DNA from: Thermotogae bacterium
GTDB taxonomy: Bacteria > Thermotogota > Thermotogae > B3-G13
Reading direction: 5' to 3'
NCBI GenBank assembly: GCA_015486095.1
Contig: WFSK01000135.1
Coordinates: 1 to 19,304, forward strand
Length of the DNA: 19,304 nucleotides
The position numbers and the translations under genes were made by a program. Under the pieces are notes generated by a model, which saw only the letters and a program-made list of their open reading frames with translations, did not search any database and was not told where the DNA came from. Position 1 is the first letter of the stretch, and every line of letters begins with the position of its first letter. This document shows positions 1-7,844 of the stretch, in pieces.

Positions 1-874
1 ACGAGCCGTATCCAACGGGATCGTTGAAGGGTTTTGTAAAAGACGTGCTGCACAGGATGGCGAAATTGGTATTCGGTGTCTCGGCATTCGAGTTCGAGTA
101 ACCGTTAACGGTCACGAAATCATCATACTTCTCGAGTATCACCTTTCCAGATGGATTGTTACAGAATGTCCTTACAGTATATCCAGTCTTCGCGCGCATC
201 TTAACCTTGAATTCGTACATCTCTTCGTTCAACTTTTTGACCACATGATTTGGAACTTCGTATCTTATCCCTATGTCAACGATGTTATCGGAGAGGACGA
301 GATCGGGATATCTTTCGATGATCTTGTTCACGAGTTTATGTCCACTCCTCCCTACGGCAACGACGGCGTAGTCGAACACATCATTCATGCCTTCGGCTTT
401 GACTGTCACCTTATCGTCTTCAACACACACATCGTTAACCTTAACCCCAAAATGGAATTTCACATCTTTGGACTCGAATTCATTGTATATCTCTTTGAGA
501 ATACCACCCAGCTTATCCGTTCCTATATGGAAAAAATGGGAATTGACAGGTTCAAAACCCTCTGAATAGAACTTTTCGAAGAACTCAGAATCTTTTGAGA
601 AGGAAATACCTGTCTTGACCATTTTTCTACCGTCTTCATCCAGCTTCGACAGATAATAATCCACAACCTCTTTCTGGATTTCTATGGGGATGTAGAGATC
701 ACCACCCATACCGTTCGATACGAAGAGCTTTCCATCCGATCTCACACCACTTATACTGGAACTGTATACATCCTTCGACCTCTCGAAGATGTGGATCTCA
801 TGACCTTTCTTCATCACTTCACTAACGAATCCTATCGCGGCGGCTCCAAATCCTATGACCGCTATTCTCGTTAT
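1..874 (-). CDS. FAD-dependent oxidoreductase (COG2509-like), 3' end outside the window
   Basis: The reverse strand stays open from 874 to the window edge, giving about 291 residues. The N-terminus, read from the likely start, is ITRIAVIGFGAAAIGF, a Rossmann FAD/NAD(P)-binding beta-alpha-beta fold with a GxGxxA-type loop. A second nucleotide-binding-like stretch (DYAVVAVGRSG) follows near residue 165. Further on, DIGIRYEVP and TVRTFCNNPSGKVI resemble the uncharacterised FAD-dependent dehydrogenases of COG2509, where an RTFC-x-x-P-x-G-x-V signature is usual; this assignment is from memory of the family. The substrate is unknown. No ATG, GTG or TTG lies between the in-frame stop TGA at 880-878 and the Rossmann motif, so translation probably starts at ATA (874-872), two bases after the SD-like AAAGGGGTGAA. 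The gene is divergent from the dcyD operon. Confidence 0.8.
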   Translation of the reverse strand, partial: MTRIAVIGFGAAAIGFVSEVMKKGHEIHIFERSKDVYSSSISGVRSDGKLFVSNGMGGDLYIPIEIQKEVVDYYLSKLDEDGRKMVKTGISFSKDSEFFEKFYSEGFEPVNSHFFHIGTDKLGGILKEIYNEFESKDVKFHFGVKVNDVCVEDDKVTVKAEGMNDVFDYAVVAVGRSGHKLVNKIIERYPDLVLSDNIVDIGIRYEVPNHVVKKLNEEMYEFKVKMRAKTGYTVRTFCNNPSGKVILEKYDDFVTVNGYSNSNAETPNTNFAILCSTSFTKPFNDPVGYGS

Positions 875-877
875 CGT

Positions 878-887
878 TCACCCCTTT
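878..887 (-). promoter_or_regulatory. Ribosome binding site that places the FAD oxidoreductase start at ATA
   Basis: On the minus strand AAAGGGGTGA (887-878) resembles the anti-SD complement AAGGAGGTGA. Three bases (ACG) separate it from ATA at 874-872. The spacing is the same as between GGTGA and the ATG of the gene at 15122, where three bases (TTT) intervene. The TGA inside this SD is also the in-frame stop that limits the reading frame, so no upstream start is possible. Confidence 0.65.
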
Positions 888-908
888 GGATGCATTCATA
901 TCCAACTC

Positions 909-917
909 ATTATATCA
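909..917 (-). promoter_or_regulatory. Extended -10 promoter for the FAD oxidoreductase
   Basis: The minus strand reads TGATATAAT (917-909), an extended -10 (TGn plus a perfect TATAAT). It lies 35 bases from the proposed ATA start, which leaves a short leader holding the SD. No convincing -35 box is visible, as is common for extended -10 promoters. It forms a perfect 10-bp inverted repeat with the opposing promoter at 937-946. Confidence 0.6.
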
Positions 918-937
918 TGTGAACCTGGGGAAAGTTA

Positions 938-946
938 TGATATAAT
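938..946 (+). promoter_or_regulatory. Extended -10 promoter for dcyD-argS-bamA
   Basis: The plus strand reads TGATATAAT (938-946). Transcription would begin near 953, leaving about a 30-nt leader with the SD AAAGGATGGTGAT before the ATG at 985. There is no good -35. The spacer region overlaps that of the divergent promoter at 917-909, so the two polymerase sites may compete. Confidence 0.6.
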
Positions 947-984
947 CAGATCAAATTGATGGAAATGCAAAGGATGGTGATCGC

Positions 985-1989
985 ATGCTTCAATCCATAT
1001 TGGAAAACAGGATACATCTCGCTAATCTACCCACTAGGATAGAATATCTCGAAAGGACGAGTAAGAGATACGGTTTTAACCTTTACGTTAAGAGAGACGA
1101 CCTTACCGACATAGTTGCATCCGGGAATAAGATACGTAAGCTGGAGTTTCTCTTCAAAGATGCCATGAATAAAAGGGCGGATACCGTGCTGACGTGTGGA
1201 GGCATACAATCCAACCACTGTCGTGCAACGGCAGCGATAGCGACGAAGCTTGGAATGAAATCCGTTCTTATCTTGAGAGGGGAAAAAGAATCACTTTATG
1301 ATGGAAACCTATTGCTCGATAAGTTGTTGGGGGCTGATACAGTTTACATAACCCCCGAAGAGTATAAGAAAATAGATGAAGTGTTCGAGGTGGAGTCCGA
1401 AAGACTGCGAAAGCGGGGAAGAAAACCGTATGTCATCCCAGAAGGAGGGTCCAACGAGATAGGTTTTTTGGGCTACGTTAATGCCGCAAGAGAAATGAAG
1501 GAGCAGATAGAAAGTATGGACATCCATCCTGGATATGTGTTCACAGCCGTGGGCTCAGCCGGGACATACGCAGGGCTTTTTCTGGGTAAAAAACTCTTCG
1601 ATATGGATTACGAACTCATCGGTGTAAACGTAACGAAGGACCCGGAGGAAAAATTCGTGAAGAGGGTTGAGAATATAATAGGAAGATTCCTGGGCAATTA
1701 CAAGTTTCCTCAGGTGGACTTCGATGAAGAGGAGATAAAGATCATACCGGGGGCAGGCATAGGATATGCCATGTCCACAGATGAGGAATTGAATCTGATA
1801 TACGATGTGGCGAGAACCGAAGGATTGATCCTCGATCCCGTGTATACGGTGAAGTGCTTTCTGCACATGCTGGAATATCTCAAAGAAAAGGACATACACG
1901 GAGAAGACATCCTGTTCTTCCATACGGGTGGGATCTACGGTATATATCCTAACAAAGAAAGACTAACGAAGATAATAGATGAAAGATAG
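985..1989 (+). CDS. dcyD: D-cysteine desulfhydrase / ACC deaminase-family PLP enzyme
   Basis: The 334-residue protein belongs to the fold-type II PLP enzymes that hold D-cysteine desulfhydrase and 1-aminocyclopropane-1-carboxylate deaminase. It has the N-terminal LPTRIEYL substrate segment, VKRDDLTDIVASGNKIRKLEF with the PLP Schiff-base lysine at about K49, and the GGIQSNHCRATAAIA motif (QSNH) that caps the catalytic site. AVGSAGTYAGL later provides the phosphate-binding glycine loop, and DPVYTVK closes the domain. Length is typical (about 325-340). Desulfhydrase activity (D-cysteine to pyruvate, sulfide and ammonia) is likelier than ACC deaminase in a bacterium of this kind, but the sequence alone does not settle it. 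It is first in an apparent operon with argS, whose start lies 8 nt after this stop. The ATG at 985 is preceded by AAAGGATGGTGAT. Confidence 0.87.
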   Translation: MLQSILENRIHLANLPTRIEYLERTSKRYGFNLYVKRDDLTDIVASGNKIRKLEFLFKDAMNKRADTVLTCGGIQSNHCRATAAIATKLGMKSVLILRGEKESLYDGNLLLDKLLGADTVYITPEEYKKIDEVFEVESERLRKRGRKPYVIPEGGSNEIGFLGYVNAAREMKEQIESMDIHPGYVFTAVGSAGTYAGLFLGKKLFDMDYELIGVNVTKDPEEKFVKRVENIIGRFLGNYKFPQVDFDEEEIKIIPGAGIGYAMSTDEELNLIYDVARTEGLILDPVYTVKCFLHMLEYLKEKDIHGEDILFFHTGGIYGIYPNKERLTKIIDER

Positions 1990-1997
1990 AGGTGCAT

Positions 1998-3647
1998 ATG
2001 CTGAGTAAAACGATAAAAGAGAAACTCATCTCATCGTATACCCGGTCTTTTCCATCTTTTCCTTTGCCGGAGCAATTCACCGTTGAGATACCTCCGTCCG
2101 AGGAATTCGGTGATTTCGCCACGAATATCTCTTTCATCAGTGCCAGTATCCTGCATAAGAGCCCTGTTGAAATCGCCAAAAGCATTGCAGGTATCCTGAA
2201 GGAAGACCCATTTTTCAGTGATGTTACCGTTGGGGGTAAGGGCTTCATAAACATGAAGGTTTCAGATGATGTCCTGAGAGATACGCTCACGAAGATAATA
2301 GAAGAGAAAGAAGATGCCTTCGAGTGTGATATCGGCAAAGATAAGAAATATCAAGTCGAATTCGTAAGCGCGAATCCTACCGGTCCTCTAACCGTGGGAC
2401 ATGGAAGGCAAGCGGCCATAGGAGATGTGATAAGCAATGTTCTGGAATTCGTGGGATACGATGTGACACGTGAATATTACTTCAACGATGCTGGAAATCA
2501 GATGAACGTACTGGCACGTTCTTTGTGGGTTAGATACAACCAGGAACTGGGTGTGGACATAGAGATGCCAGAAGAAGGATATCGGGGAGAATATCTGATC
2601 GATATTGCCAAGGAGATGGTGGAAAAGGTAGGAGATGAGTATCGAGAGAGATGGGATGAAGATGTAAAGGCCTTCTTCCGCAGCTATGCAGCGGATAAGA
2701 TGTTCGACTGGATAAAAGCCGATCTCTCGAAATTCAACATCGGATTCGATGTGTGGTTTTCCGAATCCAGTCTACATAAAGATGGGAAGGTAAATGAGAC
2801 GATCGAAGAGTTGAGAAAGAGAGGTTACGTATACGAGAAGGATGGAGCCACATGGTTTGCAGCGAGTAAATTAGGAGATTATAAAGATTGGGTTTTGGTT
2901 AAATCCACAGGTGAGCCAACATATCTCTTGACGGATATAGCGTACCATAGAGATAAGGCAAAACGTGGCTTCGATAAGGTGTTGGATATATGGGGCGCGG
3001 ATCACCACGGGCACGTACCGAGGGTAAAGGCAGGATTGAAGGCTTTGGGAATAGAAGATGATTTTTGTGATATACTTTTGCATCAATTCGTAACGCTCAT
3101 TCAGAGGGGAAAAGAGGTGCGGATGTCCACGAGACGTGGCGAATTCGTTACACTCGGTGACCTCATCGATACGGTTGGAGCAGATGTAGCAAAGTACTTC
3201 TTCGTTATGCTGAGTCCTGACACACATCTTTCCTTCGATCTGGACCTCGCACGCACTAAGTCCATGGATAACCCTGTCTTCTACGTTCAATATGCCCATG
3301 CCCGTATATGCAATGTACTCAAGCATGCAGAAGCGAATGGCCTGGATGTGAACAGAGAAGGGGATGTTAGTCTACTCACGACCCCCGAAGAGAAAACACT
3401 CATCAAGGATATAGAGCGGTTGGACGATGCGATTCTCGATGCGTATGCCACGTTTGGTCCTCATAAACTCACGAGGTATGTTGAAGAGGTGGCGAAGGCA
3501 TTTCACATCTATTACACGAAGTACAGATTCGTAGATAAGAGCAACCTCGAGTTGAGTTATGCCAGACTTTCGTTGGTCAAAGCCGTGCAGATAGTCATAA
3601 GGATCGTATCTCGTTTGATAGGCATATCGATGCCAGAGAATATGTGA
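1998..3647 (+). CDS. argS: Arginyl-tRNA synthetase
   Basis: The 549-residue class I aminoacyl-tRNA synthetase charges tRNA-Arg in the cytoplasm. The N-terminal Add-1 tRNA-recognition domain covers roughly residues 1-110. The HIGH-type signature sits at about 124-136 (ANPTGPLTVGHGR), typical of ArgS. Family motifs YYFNDAGNQM, DIWGADHHGH and LLHQFVTLIQRGKEVRMST follow; the last holds the KMSKS-equivalent loop (near residue 376), which in ArgS is often degenerate, here VRMSTRRG. The C-terminal helical anticodon-binding domain ends in ISMPENM, close to the usual SMPERM-type end. An in-frame GTG at 1992 would add two residues, but it lies inside the SD (AGAGGTG), so the ATG at 1998 is preferred. 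Eight bases separate it from the dcyD stop. Confidence 0.96.
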   Translation: MLSKTIKEKLISSYTRSFPSFPLPEQFTVEIPPSEEFGDFATNISFISASILHKSPVEIAKSIAGILKEDPFFSDVTVGGKGFINMKVSDDVLRDTLTKIIEEKEDAFECDIGKDKKYQVEFVSANPTGPLTVGHGRQAAIGDVISNVLEFVGYDVTREYYFNDAGNQMNVLARSLWVRYNQELGVDIEMPEEGYRGEYLIDIAKEMVEKVGDEYRERWDEDVKAFFRSYAADKMFDWIKADLSKFNIGFDVWFSESSLHKDGKVNETIEELRKRGYVYEKDGATWFAASKLGDYKDWVLVKSTGEPTYLLTDIAYHRDKAKRGFDKVLDIWGADHHGHVPRVKAGLKALGIEDDFCDILLHQFVTLIQRGKEVRMSTRRGEFVTLGDLIDTVGADVAKYFFVMLSPDTHLSFDLDLARTKSMDNPVFYVQYAHARICNVLKHAEANGLDVNREGDVSLLTTPEEKTLIKDIERLDDAILDAYATFGPHKLTRYVEEVAKAFHIYYTKYRFVDKSNLELSYARLSLVKAVQIVIRIVSRLIGISMPENM

Positions 3648-3666
3648 ATAGAAGGGTGGTAGTCTT

Positions 3667-5934
3667 ATGAACGTTAAAATTACTTTTGTTATGGTATTAT
3701 TATTACTCATCTCGTCTCTCATTTTCGGTGCACCTAAGGTCGCCCTCATCAGTGTAGAAGGGAATGTTACCGTATCTTCTACGGAAATCCTCGAGCACGT
3801 GAGCCACACCGAGATCGGGATGCAGGTAAGTCAGGAAGACCTGAAGGCAGACATGCAAAGCATAATGAGCATGGGTACATTTTCTAACTGCTCCGTGAAG
3901 ATAGAACCTCTTCTCACGGGCGTCGACGTGGTCTTCGTCGTCACTGAGAATCCAGTGGTGAAGGATATAAAGATCGAAGGTAATACCCTGGTATCTGCCT
4001 CGAGCATAGAGAGCGTTATAACGATCGATAAGGGAAAGGCATTCAACGTTAACGAATATCGCCAAAGTGTGGAAGCGATAAGAAAAGAATACAGAGAAAA
4101 GGCACATGTATTTCTCATAGCCGTCGATTCCAACATTTCGACGAAGAACAAGAGAATATACATACCCAATGGCGTTCTCTGCCTCAAGATAAGAGAATAC
4201 AGATTATGGGATCTAAAGGTTACCGGTGATGCATCTCAGATCCTCTCAAAAGAGGAATTGAAGAAACGCATTGGCATACACTTCGTTGCCGATTACGAGG
4301 AACTGGAACCCTTATGGAAATTGTTCTACGATAAAAGGCAATTGTATCCCAGAGTTGAAGATATTCAGAAAGCTCTTGCTATGTTGAAACAGACTCGTTA
4401 TTATTCCGACAGATCATCCGTGGCATTCGAACCCGTTACGGAGAAAATAACGGCAGAATCCACCGCGAATCTACTTTATCTCGTCTTAAAACTTTACAAA
4501 AACGAAGAGATCCGTGAAGGTCTGCCCGTGAGGACCATAAGGTTTGAAGGCAGCACGATCTTTTCGGAAAGTGAATTGCAAAAAGAAGTGCCAGAAGAAG
4601 CCACTAAAACGAGTGTCAAATGGGTAGAAGATGTGTGTACTAAGATAGTGAACGACTACGTCAAAAGAGATATATTGGGAGTTAGCGTAAAGCCAGAATA
4701 CGATAGCGGTATTCTGCTGTATAAGATATATGAGCCCAGGATCCGTGAGATAAAATATACGGGTAACGTGAAGACAAAAGATTATCTGATAAGGCGTTCG
4801 ATAAGATTCAAAGAGGGTGATTTCATGCGTCTTTCCGCCTACAGAGATACCGAGCGAAATCTCAAAAATTCGGGTTTCTTTTCCTCCGTTCAGGTGAAGT
4901 ATGTACCTGTATCCGCCACATCCGTCGATATCGATATCGAATTAAAGGAAAACGAAAAGACGGGGAGATTTGGGGGAGCCCTCAGCTGGTCTATGCCCAC
5001 AGATCCATCGAAGCAATGGTATGAAGGCTTTACCGGCAAACTGGACCTAAGTGAGACCAACATATTCGGCTATGGGCAGATGATCGCTTTAAACCTCCAG
5101 CTCGGAGCAGTGGATACCTTCACGTTAGATTACAAGCTGCCCTGGGCATTCAACAGTCCTCTGTCGTTAGATGCCAATCTGCATAGAACGCGACAGGAAG
5201 AGTACGAGTTGGTGGATTCCACAAAGCAATTCTATTACGACTTGAGGCAAGGGGAGAGTGTAGGTTTGGATATCAGATTGAACGATTACAATTCCATCTC
5301 GATAGGTGGAAAGATGGAATACTTCGAGAAGACCCCTGCCGGTACTACCTCAACTCTTGCAACTACCAGCGGTATCAGTAACGGTATATCCATTTCCTAT
5401 ACGTTCGATGCCAGAGACAACGTATTCGTAACGAGAAATGGGGTGAGATTTGGTATCTCAAGCAACATCAACGGTTATCTCTTGGGAGGAAATGAGAATT
5501 ACATTCAACTTCTGAGTGACCTCAGAGGGTATAAAGAGTTGTTCAAGGATAACGTTATGGCAGCTCGACTTCTGATCGGTAAGATATACGATGAAACTAA
5601 ACAGAAGGCATTTTATGTGGGTGGGGTGACCACCGTTAGAGGATTCGATTGGTCGGATTTTAAAGGACAGGAAGAGGGCATATTCAACTTAGAATATAGA
5701 TGGATAGTAAATGAAACCGTGGAATTGGTTGCATTTGCAGATATCGGTGCGGCATCGGACACGTTGTTTTCCAATATCTCCTGGGATAAACTGGGTAAAT
5801 CCGTTGGCGTGGGGATGAGGGTAAACGTTCCCATGCTCGGAGAGATCAGATTCGATTACGCCTTCCCCTATGACAATACTACTTCTTCGTTCAAGGAAGG
5901 TAAACTCGAATTCGGCATAGGGGAGATGTTCTAA
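3667..5934 (+). CDS. bamA: Outer-membrane assembly protein BamA/Omp85 family
   Basis: This 755-residue Omp85 protein inserts beta-barrel proteins into the outer membrane. A signal peptide covers about residues 1-21 (MNVKITFV, hydrophobic core, cleavage near FG|APK). Five POTRA-like units follow, beginning near residues 24 (VALISVEGN), 97 (VKDIKIEGN), 178 (WDLKVTGD), 292 (VRTIRFEGS) and 357 (REIKYTGN). The C-terminal barrel begins near residue 435. It carries the conserved VRGF motif of loop L6 (about 657-660) and ends in phenylalanine (GIGEMF), as barrel proteins recognised by the Bam machinery do. Length and five POTRA units fit BamA better than TamA or a two-partner secretion protein. It follows argS by 19 nt with SD AAGGGTGG. 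Its stop codon overlaps the stop of the convergent acetyltransferase, with no terminator hairpin between them. Confidence 0.93.
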   Translation: MNVKITFVMVLLLLISSLIFGAPKVALISVEGNVTVSSTEILEHVSHTEIGMQVSQEDLKADMQSIMSMGTFSNCSVKIEPLLTGVDVVFVVTENPVVKDIKIEGNTLVSASSIESVITIDKGKAFNVNEYRQSVEAIRKEYREKAHVFLIAVDSNISTKNKRIYIPNGVLCLKIREYRLWDLKVTGDASQILSKEELKKRIGIHFVADYEELEPLWKLFYDKRQLYPRVEDIQKALAMLKQTRYYSDRSSVAFEPVTEKITAESTANLLYLVLKLYKNEEIREGLPVRTIRFEGSTIFSESELQKEVPEEATKTSVKWVEDVCTKIVNDYVKRDILGVSVKPEYDSGILLYKIYEPRIREIKYTGNVKTKDYLIRRSIRFKEGDFMRLSAYRDTERNLKNSGFFSSVQVKYVPVSATSVDIDIELKENEKTGRFGGALSWSMPTDPSKQWYEGFTGKLDLSETNIFGYGQMIALNLQLGAVDTFTLDYKLPWAFNSPLSLDANLHRTRQEEYELVDSTKQFYYDLRQGESVGLDIRLNDYNSISIGGKMEYFEKTPAGTTSTLATTSGISNGISISYTFDARDNVFVTRNGVRFGISSNINGYLLGGNENYIQLLSDLRGYKELFKDNVMAARLLIGKIYDETKQKAFYVGGVTTVRGFDWSDFKGQEEGIFNLEYRWIVNETVELVAFADIGAASDTLFSNISWDKLGKSVGVGMRVNVPMLGEIRFDYAFPYDNTTSSFKEGKLEFGIGEMF

Positions 5935-6728
5935 TCGATGTAGATCATCTGCCAGACGCCCAACTCTTTGAAACCCAGCTTCCTGTAGATCTTACCGGCT
6001 TCGGGATTATCGTAGAAGAGGCAAAGGGTTTTTCCTTCTGCCAGCAGATCGGTGCAGAGTTGGTACATACAGCGAGTTGCATAACCTTTGTTCCTGTATT
6101 CTTCTCTCGTAGCAACGGCTACAACCATTGCTGACATGGAGTTTTCGGCAGCCGTGGATGCTGTAGAGACGATCTTTCCATCCTCTACGATGATATATCT
6201 TCTACTGGCTCCGCTCTTCATAGAGTTCACAAAGGCATCATATGAAGTGCGAGTTCCTTCGGAAAATTCTTTTATATCCATTAGCATATCGTACAGTTTA
6301 CGGGCTTCATTTAACGTAGCCAATCTTACTTGCACATCAGTATTTACTATTATATCCTTTGAAATCTCCTTGAGAGATGCGAAGAATAAGGCTTTTTTCT
6401 TCTTTACATTTCTCTTGATCAGTGGTAAGAGTGGGATAAGGCAGTCCTTTTTCCCAGATAAGATGAACTTTCCCGGATGTTTGCTCATGATATCCACCAC
6501 TCCCTTACGATCTGAATCTCTGTCTTTTGTGTAAAAGACATAAGAGTTGTAATACCTCAAAAGCACACCACGTATCCTGGCATCTTCTTCATCGATATAT
6601 ATGTCCTGAAAACTCGCATGTAATCCGTGATTTTCTATATCCCCTATAAGAAATAGGTTGAACTCCTTTTCTTCCATGAGATATCTCTTTATGTTATCCA
6701 GGTTCTTTTCTGTTGCTCTTTTCCACAT
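5931..6728 (-). CDS. GNAT-family N-acetyltransferase
   Basis: The 265-residue protein has a C-terminal GNAT domain (about 130-265) that uses acetyl-CoA to acylate an unknown amine. The acetyl-CoA pyrophosphate loop is visible as RNKGYA (about 212-217, the R/Q-x-x-G-x-G/A motif), preceded by the beta-4 strand MVVAVATREEYR. The end, YDNPEAGKIYRKLGF, is the usual GNAT motif B. The N-terminal half (EFNLFLIGDIENHG) resembles the N-terminal extension found in a group of uncharacterised two-part GNAT proteins. It is last in the rnf-murD-ftsW unit, 18 nt after ftsW, with SD GGGAGG before the ATG. Its position suggests co-expression with envelope genes but does not identify the substrate. Its TAG overlaps the bamA TAA at 5931-5934. 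Confidence 0.82.
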   Translation of the reverse strand: MWKRATEKNLDNIKRYLMEEKEFNLFLIGDIENHGLHASFQDIYIDEEDARIRGVLLRYYNSYVFYTKDRDSDRKGVVDIMSKHPGKFILSGKKDCLIPLLPLIKRNVKKKKALFFASLKEISKDIIVNTDVQVRLATLNEARKLYDMLMDIKEFSEGTRTSYDAFVNSMKSGASRRYIIVEDGKIVSTASTAAENSMSAMVVAVATREEYRNKGYATRCMYQLCTDLLAEGKTLCLFYDNPEAGKIYRKLGFKELGVWQMIYID

Positions 6729-6746
6729 GGATATTAGCCTCCCAAT

Positions 6747-7844
6747 TCAAGCATGTCTTATCACAGAAAGTACGATCCCAAAACCTATGAGGAGGGCTGA
6801 TAGAGAACTCCCTCCATAGCTTATGAAAGGAAGTGTCATTCCCGTTACGGGTAAGAGACCTGCAACCACTCCTAAATTTATCAAAGTCTGATATGCTATT
6901 AAAACAGCATAACCGATCACGAACATCCTACCGAAATCATCTGTTACATATGTGAAGACGAGGTCGAACATGTATTTCATCATTCCAAAATACAGGAGTA
7001 TGATCGCCGCTATACCAACGAAGCCGAGTTCCTCTCCTATCGTAGCCGCTATGAAATCTGTGAATTGCATGGGAATGTAATACTTCAACGAACCCTCTCC
7101 CAAACCAACACCCAAGAGACCCCCACGCATCATTGCCAATTCTCCTGCTTCATTTTGTATGTTGTTACTCCCCGCCACGAAATCCATCAATCGTCTTATT
7201 TGGTACGAAGGTACACCATGGATCTTGTAAAAGAGAAAAGCGACGATACCACATCCGAGTGCGAATAAAAGGAGATGAAATTTCCTGCACCCCCCGATGT
7301 ACAGGAGAGTAAATGCACATAGGATTATCAAAAAGAAGGTACTCACATCTGGTTCTACTAAGACCAACAGTGATAAAATAGAAAGTCGAAGGAAAGGATA
7401 AAGCACGCCGTACCAGAATGTCTGCATCTTATCTGGTGCGGAAGATATGTGTTCTGCCAGCAGTATAAGTATGTAGATCTTCAAATATTCGGAGGGTTGA
7501 ATCGAAATGCCTCCTATAAAAAACCATCTATGAGCTCTCAAATGGGTAGGATAAAATAAAGCCACTACAAGCGCTATGAGTAAGATGAAGGAATAAGCAC
7601 CCCTGAGTTTTAAGTGTATCCTGTAATCGAATATAGCTAATATCAACATCAAAACTATTCCTATAACTGCAGATATAACCTGCTTTTCGAAAAACCTCGA
7701 AGGGGAGGGATAGGGATATGTAAATGCCTCTATAAAGCTCGTACTGTAGATAGCGAGCATCCCTATCGTAAGGATCGTGAACATGAAGAGAAGTAATTTT
7801 CTATCTACCTCTACATTGTGGGAATTAAAGGAATTGTTAGCCAT
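6747..7844 (-). CDS. ftsW: Septal peptidoglycan glycosyltransferase FtsW (SEDS family)
   Basis: The 365-residue polytopic membrane protein is of the SEDS family (FtsW/RodA/SpoVE), which polymerises lipid II into glycan strands. About ten hydrophobic segments are visible. Family signatures include GGISIQPSEYLKI, TIGEELGFVG and, near the C-terminus, GLLPVTGMTLPFISYGGSS, the most conserved SEDS stretch. FtsW is chosen over RodA because the gene starts inside the end of murD (8-nt overlap), the arrangement of division and cell-wall clusters; sequence alone would leave RodA possible. murG and murC, which often follow ftsW, are absent here; a GNAT gene follows instead. Confidence 0.9.
   Translation of the reverse strand: MANNSFNSHNVEVDRKLLLFMFTILTIGMLAIYSTSFIEAFTYPYPSPSRFFEKQVISAVIGIVLMLILAIFDYRIHLKLRGAYSFILLIALVVALFYPTHLRAHRWFFIGGISIQPSEYLKIYILILLAEHISSAPDKMQTFWYGVLYPFLRLSILSLLVLVEPDVSTFFLIILCAFTLLYIGGCRKFHLLLFALGCGIVAFLFYKIHGVPSYQIRRLMDFVAGSNNIQNEAGELAMMRGGLLGVGLGEGSLKYYIPMQFTDFIAATIGEELGFVGIAAIILLYFGMMKYMFDLVFTYVTDDFGRMFVIGYAVLIAYQTLINLGVVAGLLPVTGMTLPFISYGGSSLSALLIGFGIVLSVIRHA

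Noticed and set aside
245..565. Plus-strand 106-codon frame as a gene
   Set aside because: It is the antisense shadow of the FAD oxidoreductase, whose frame carries family motifs along the whole length.
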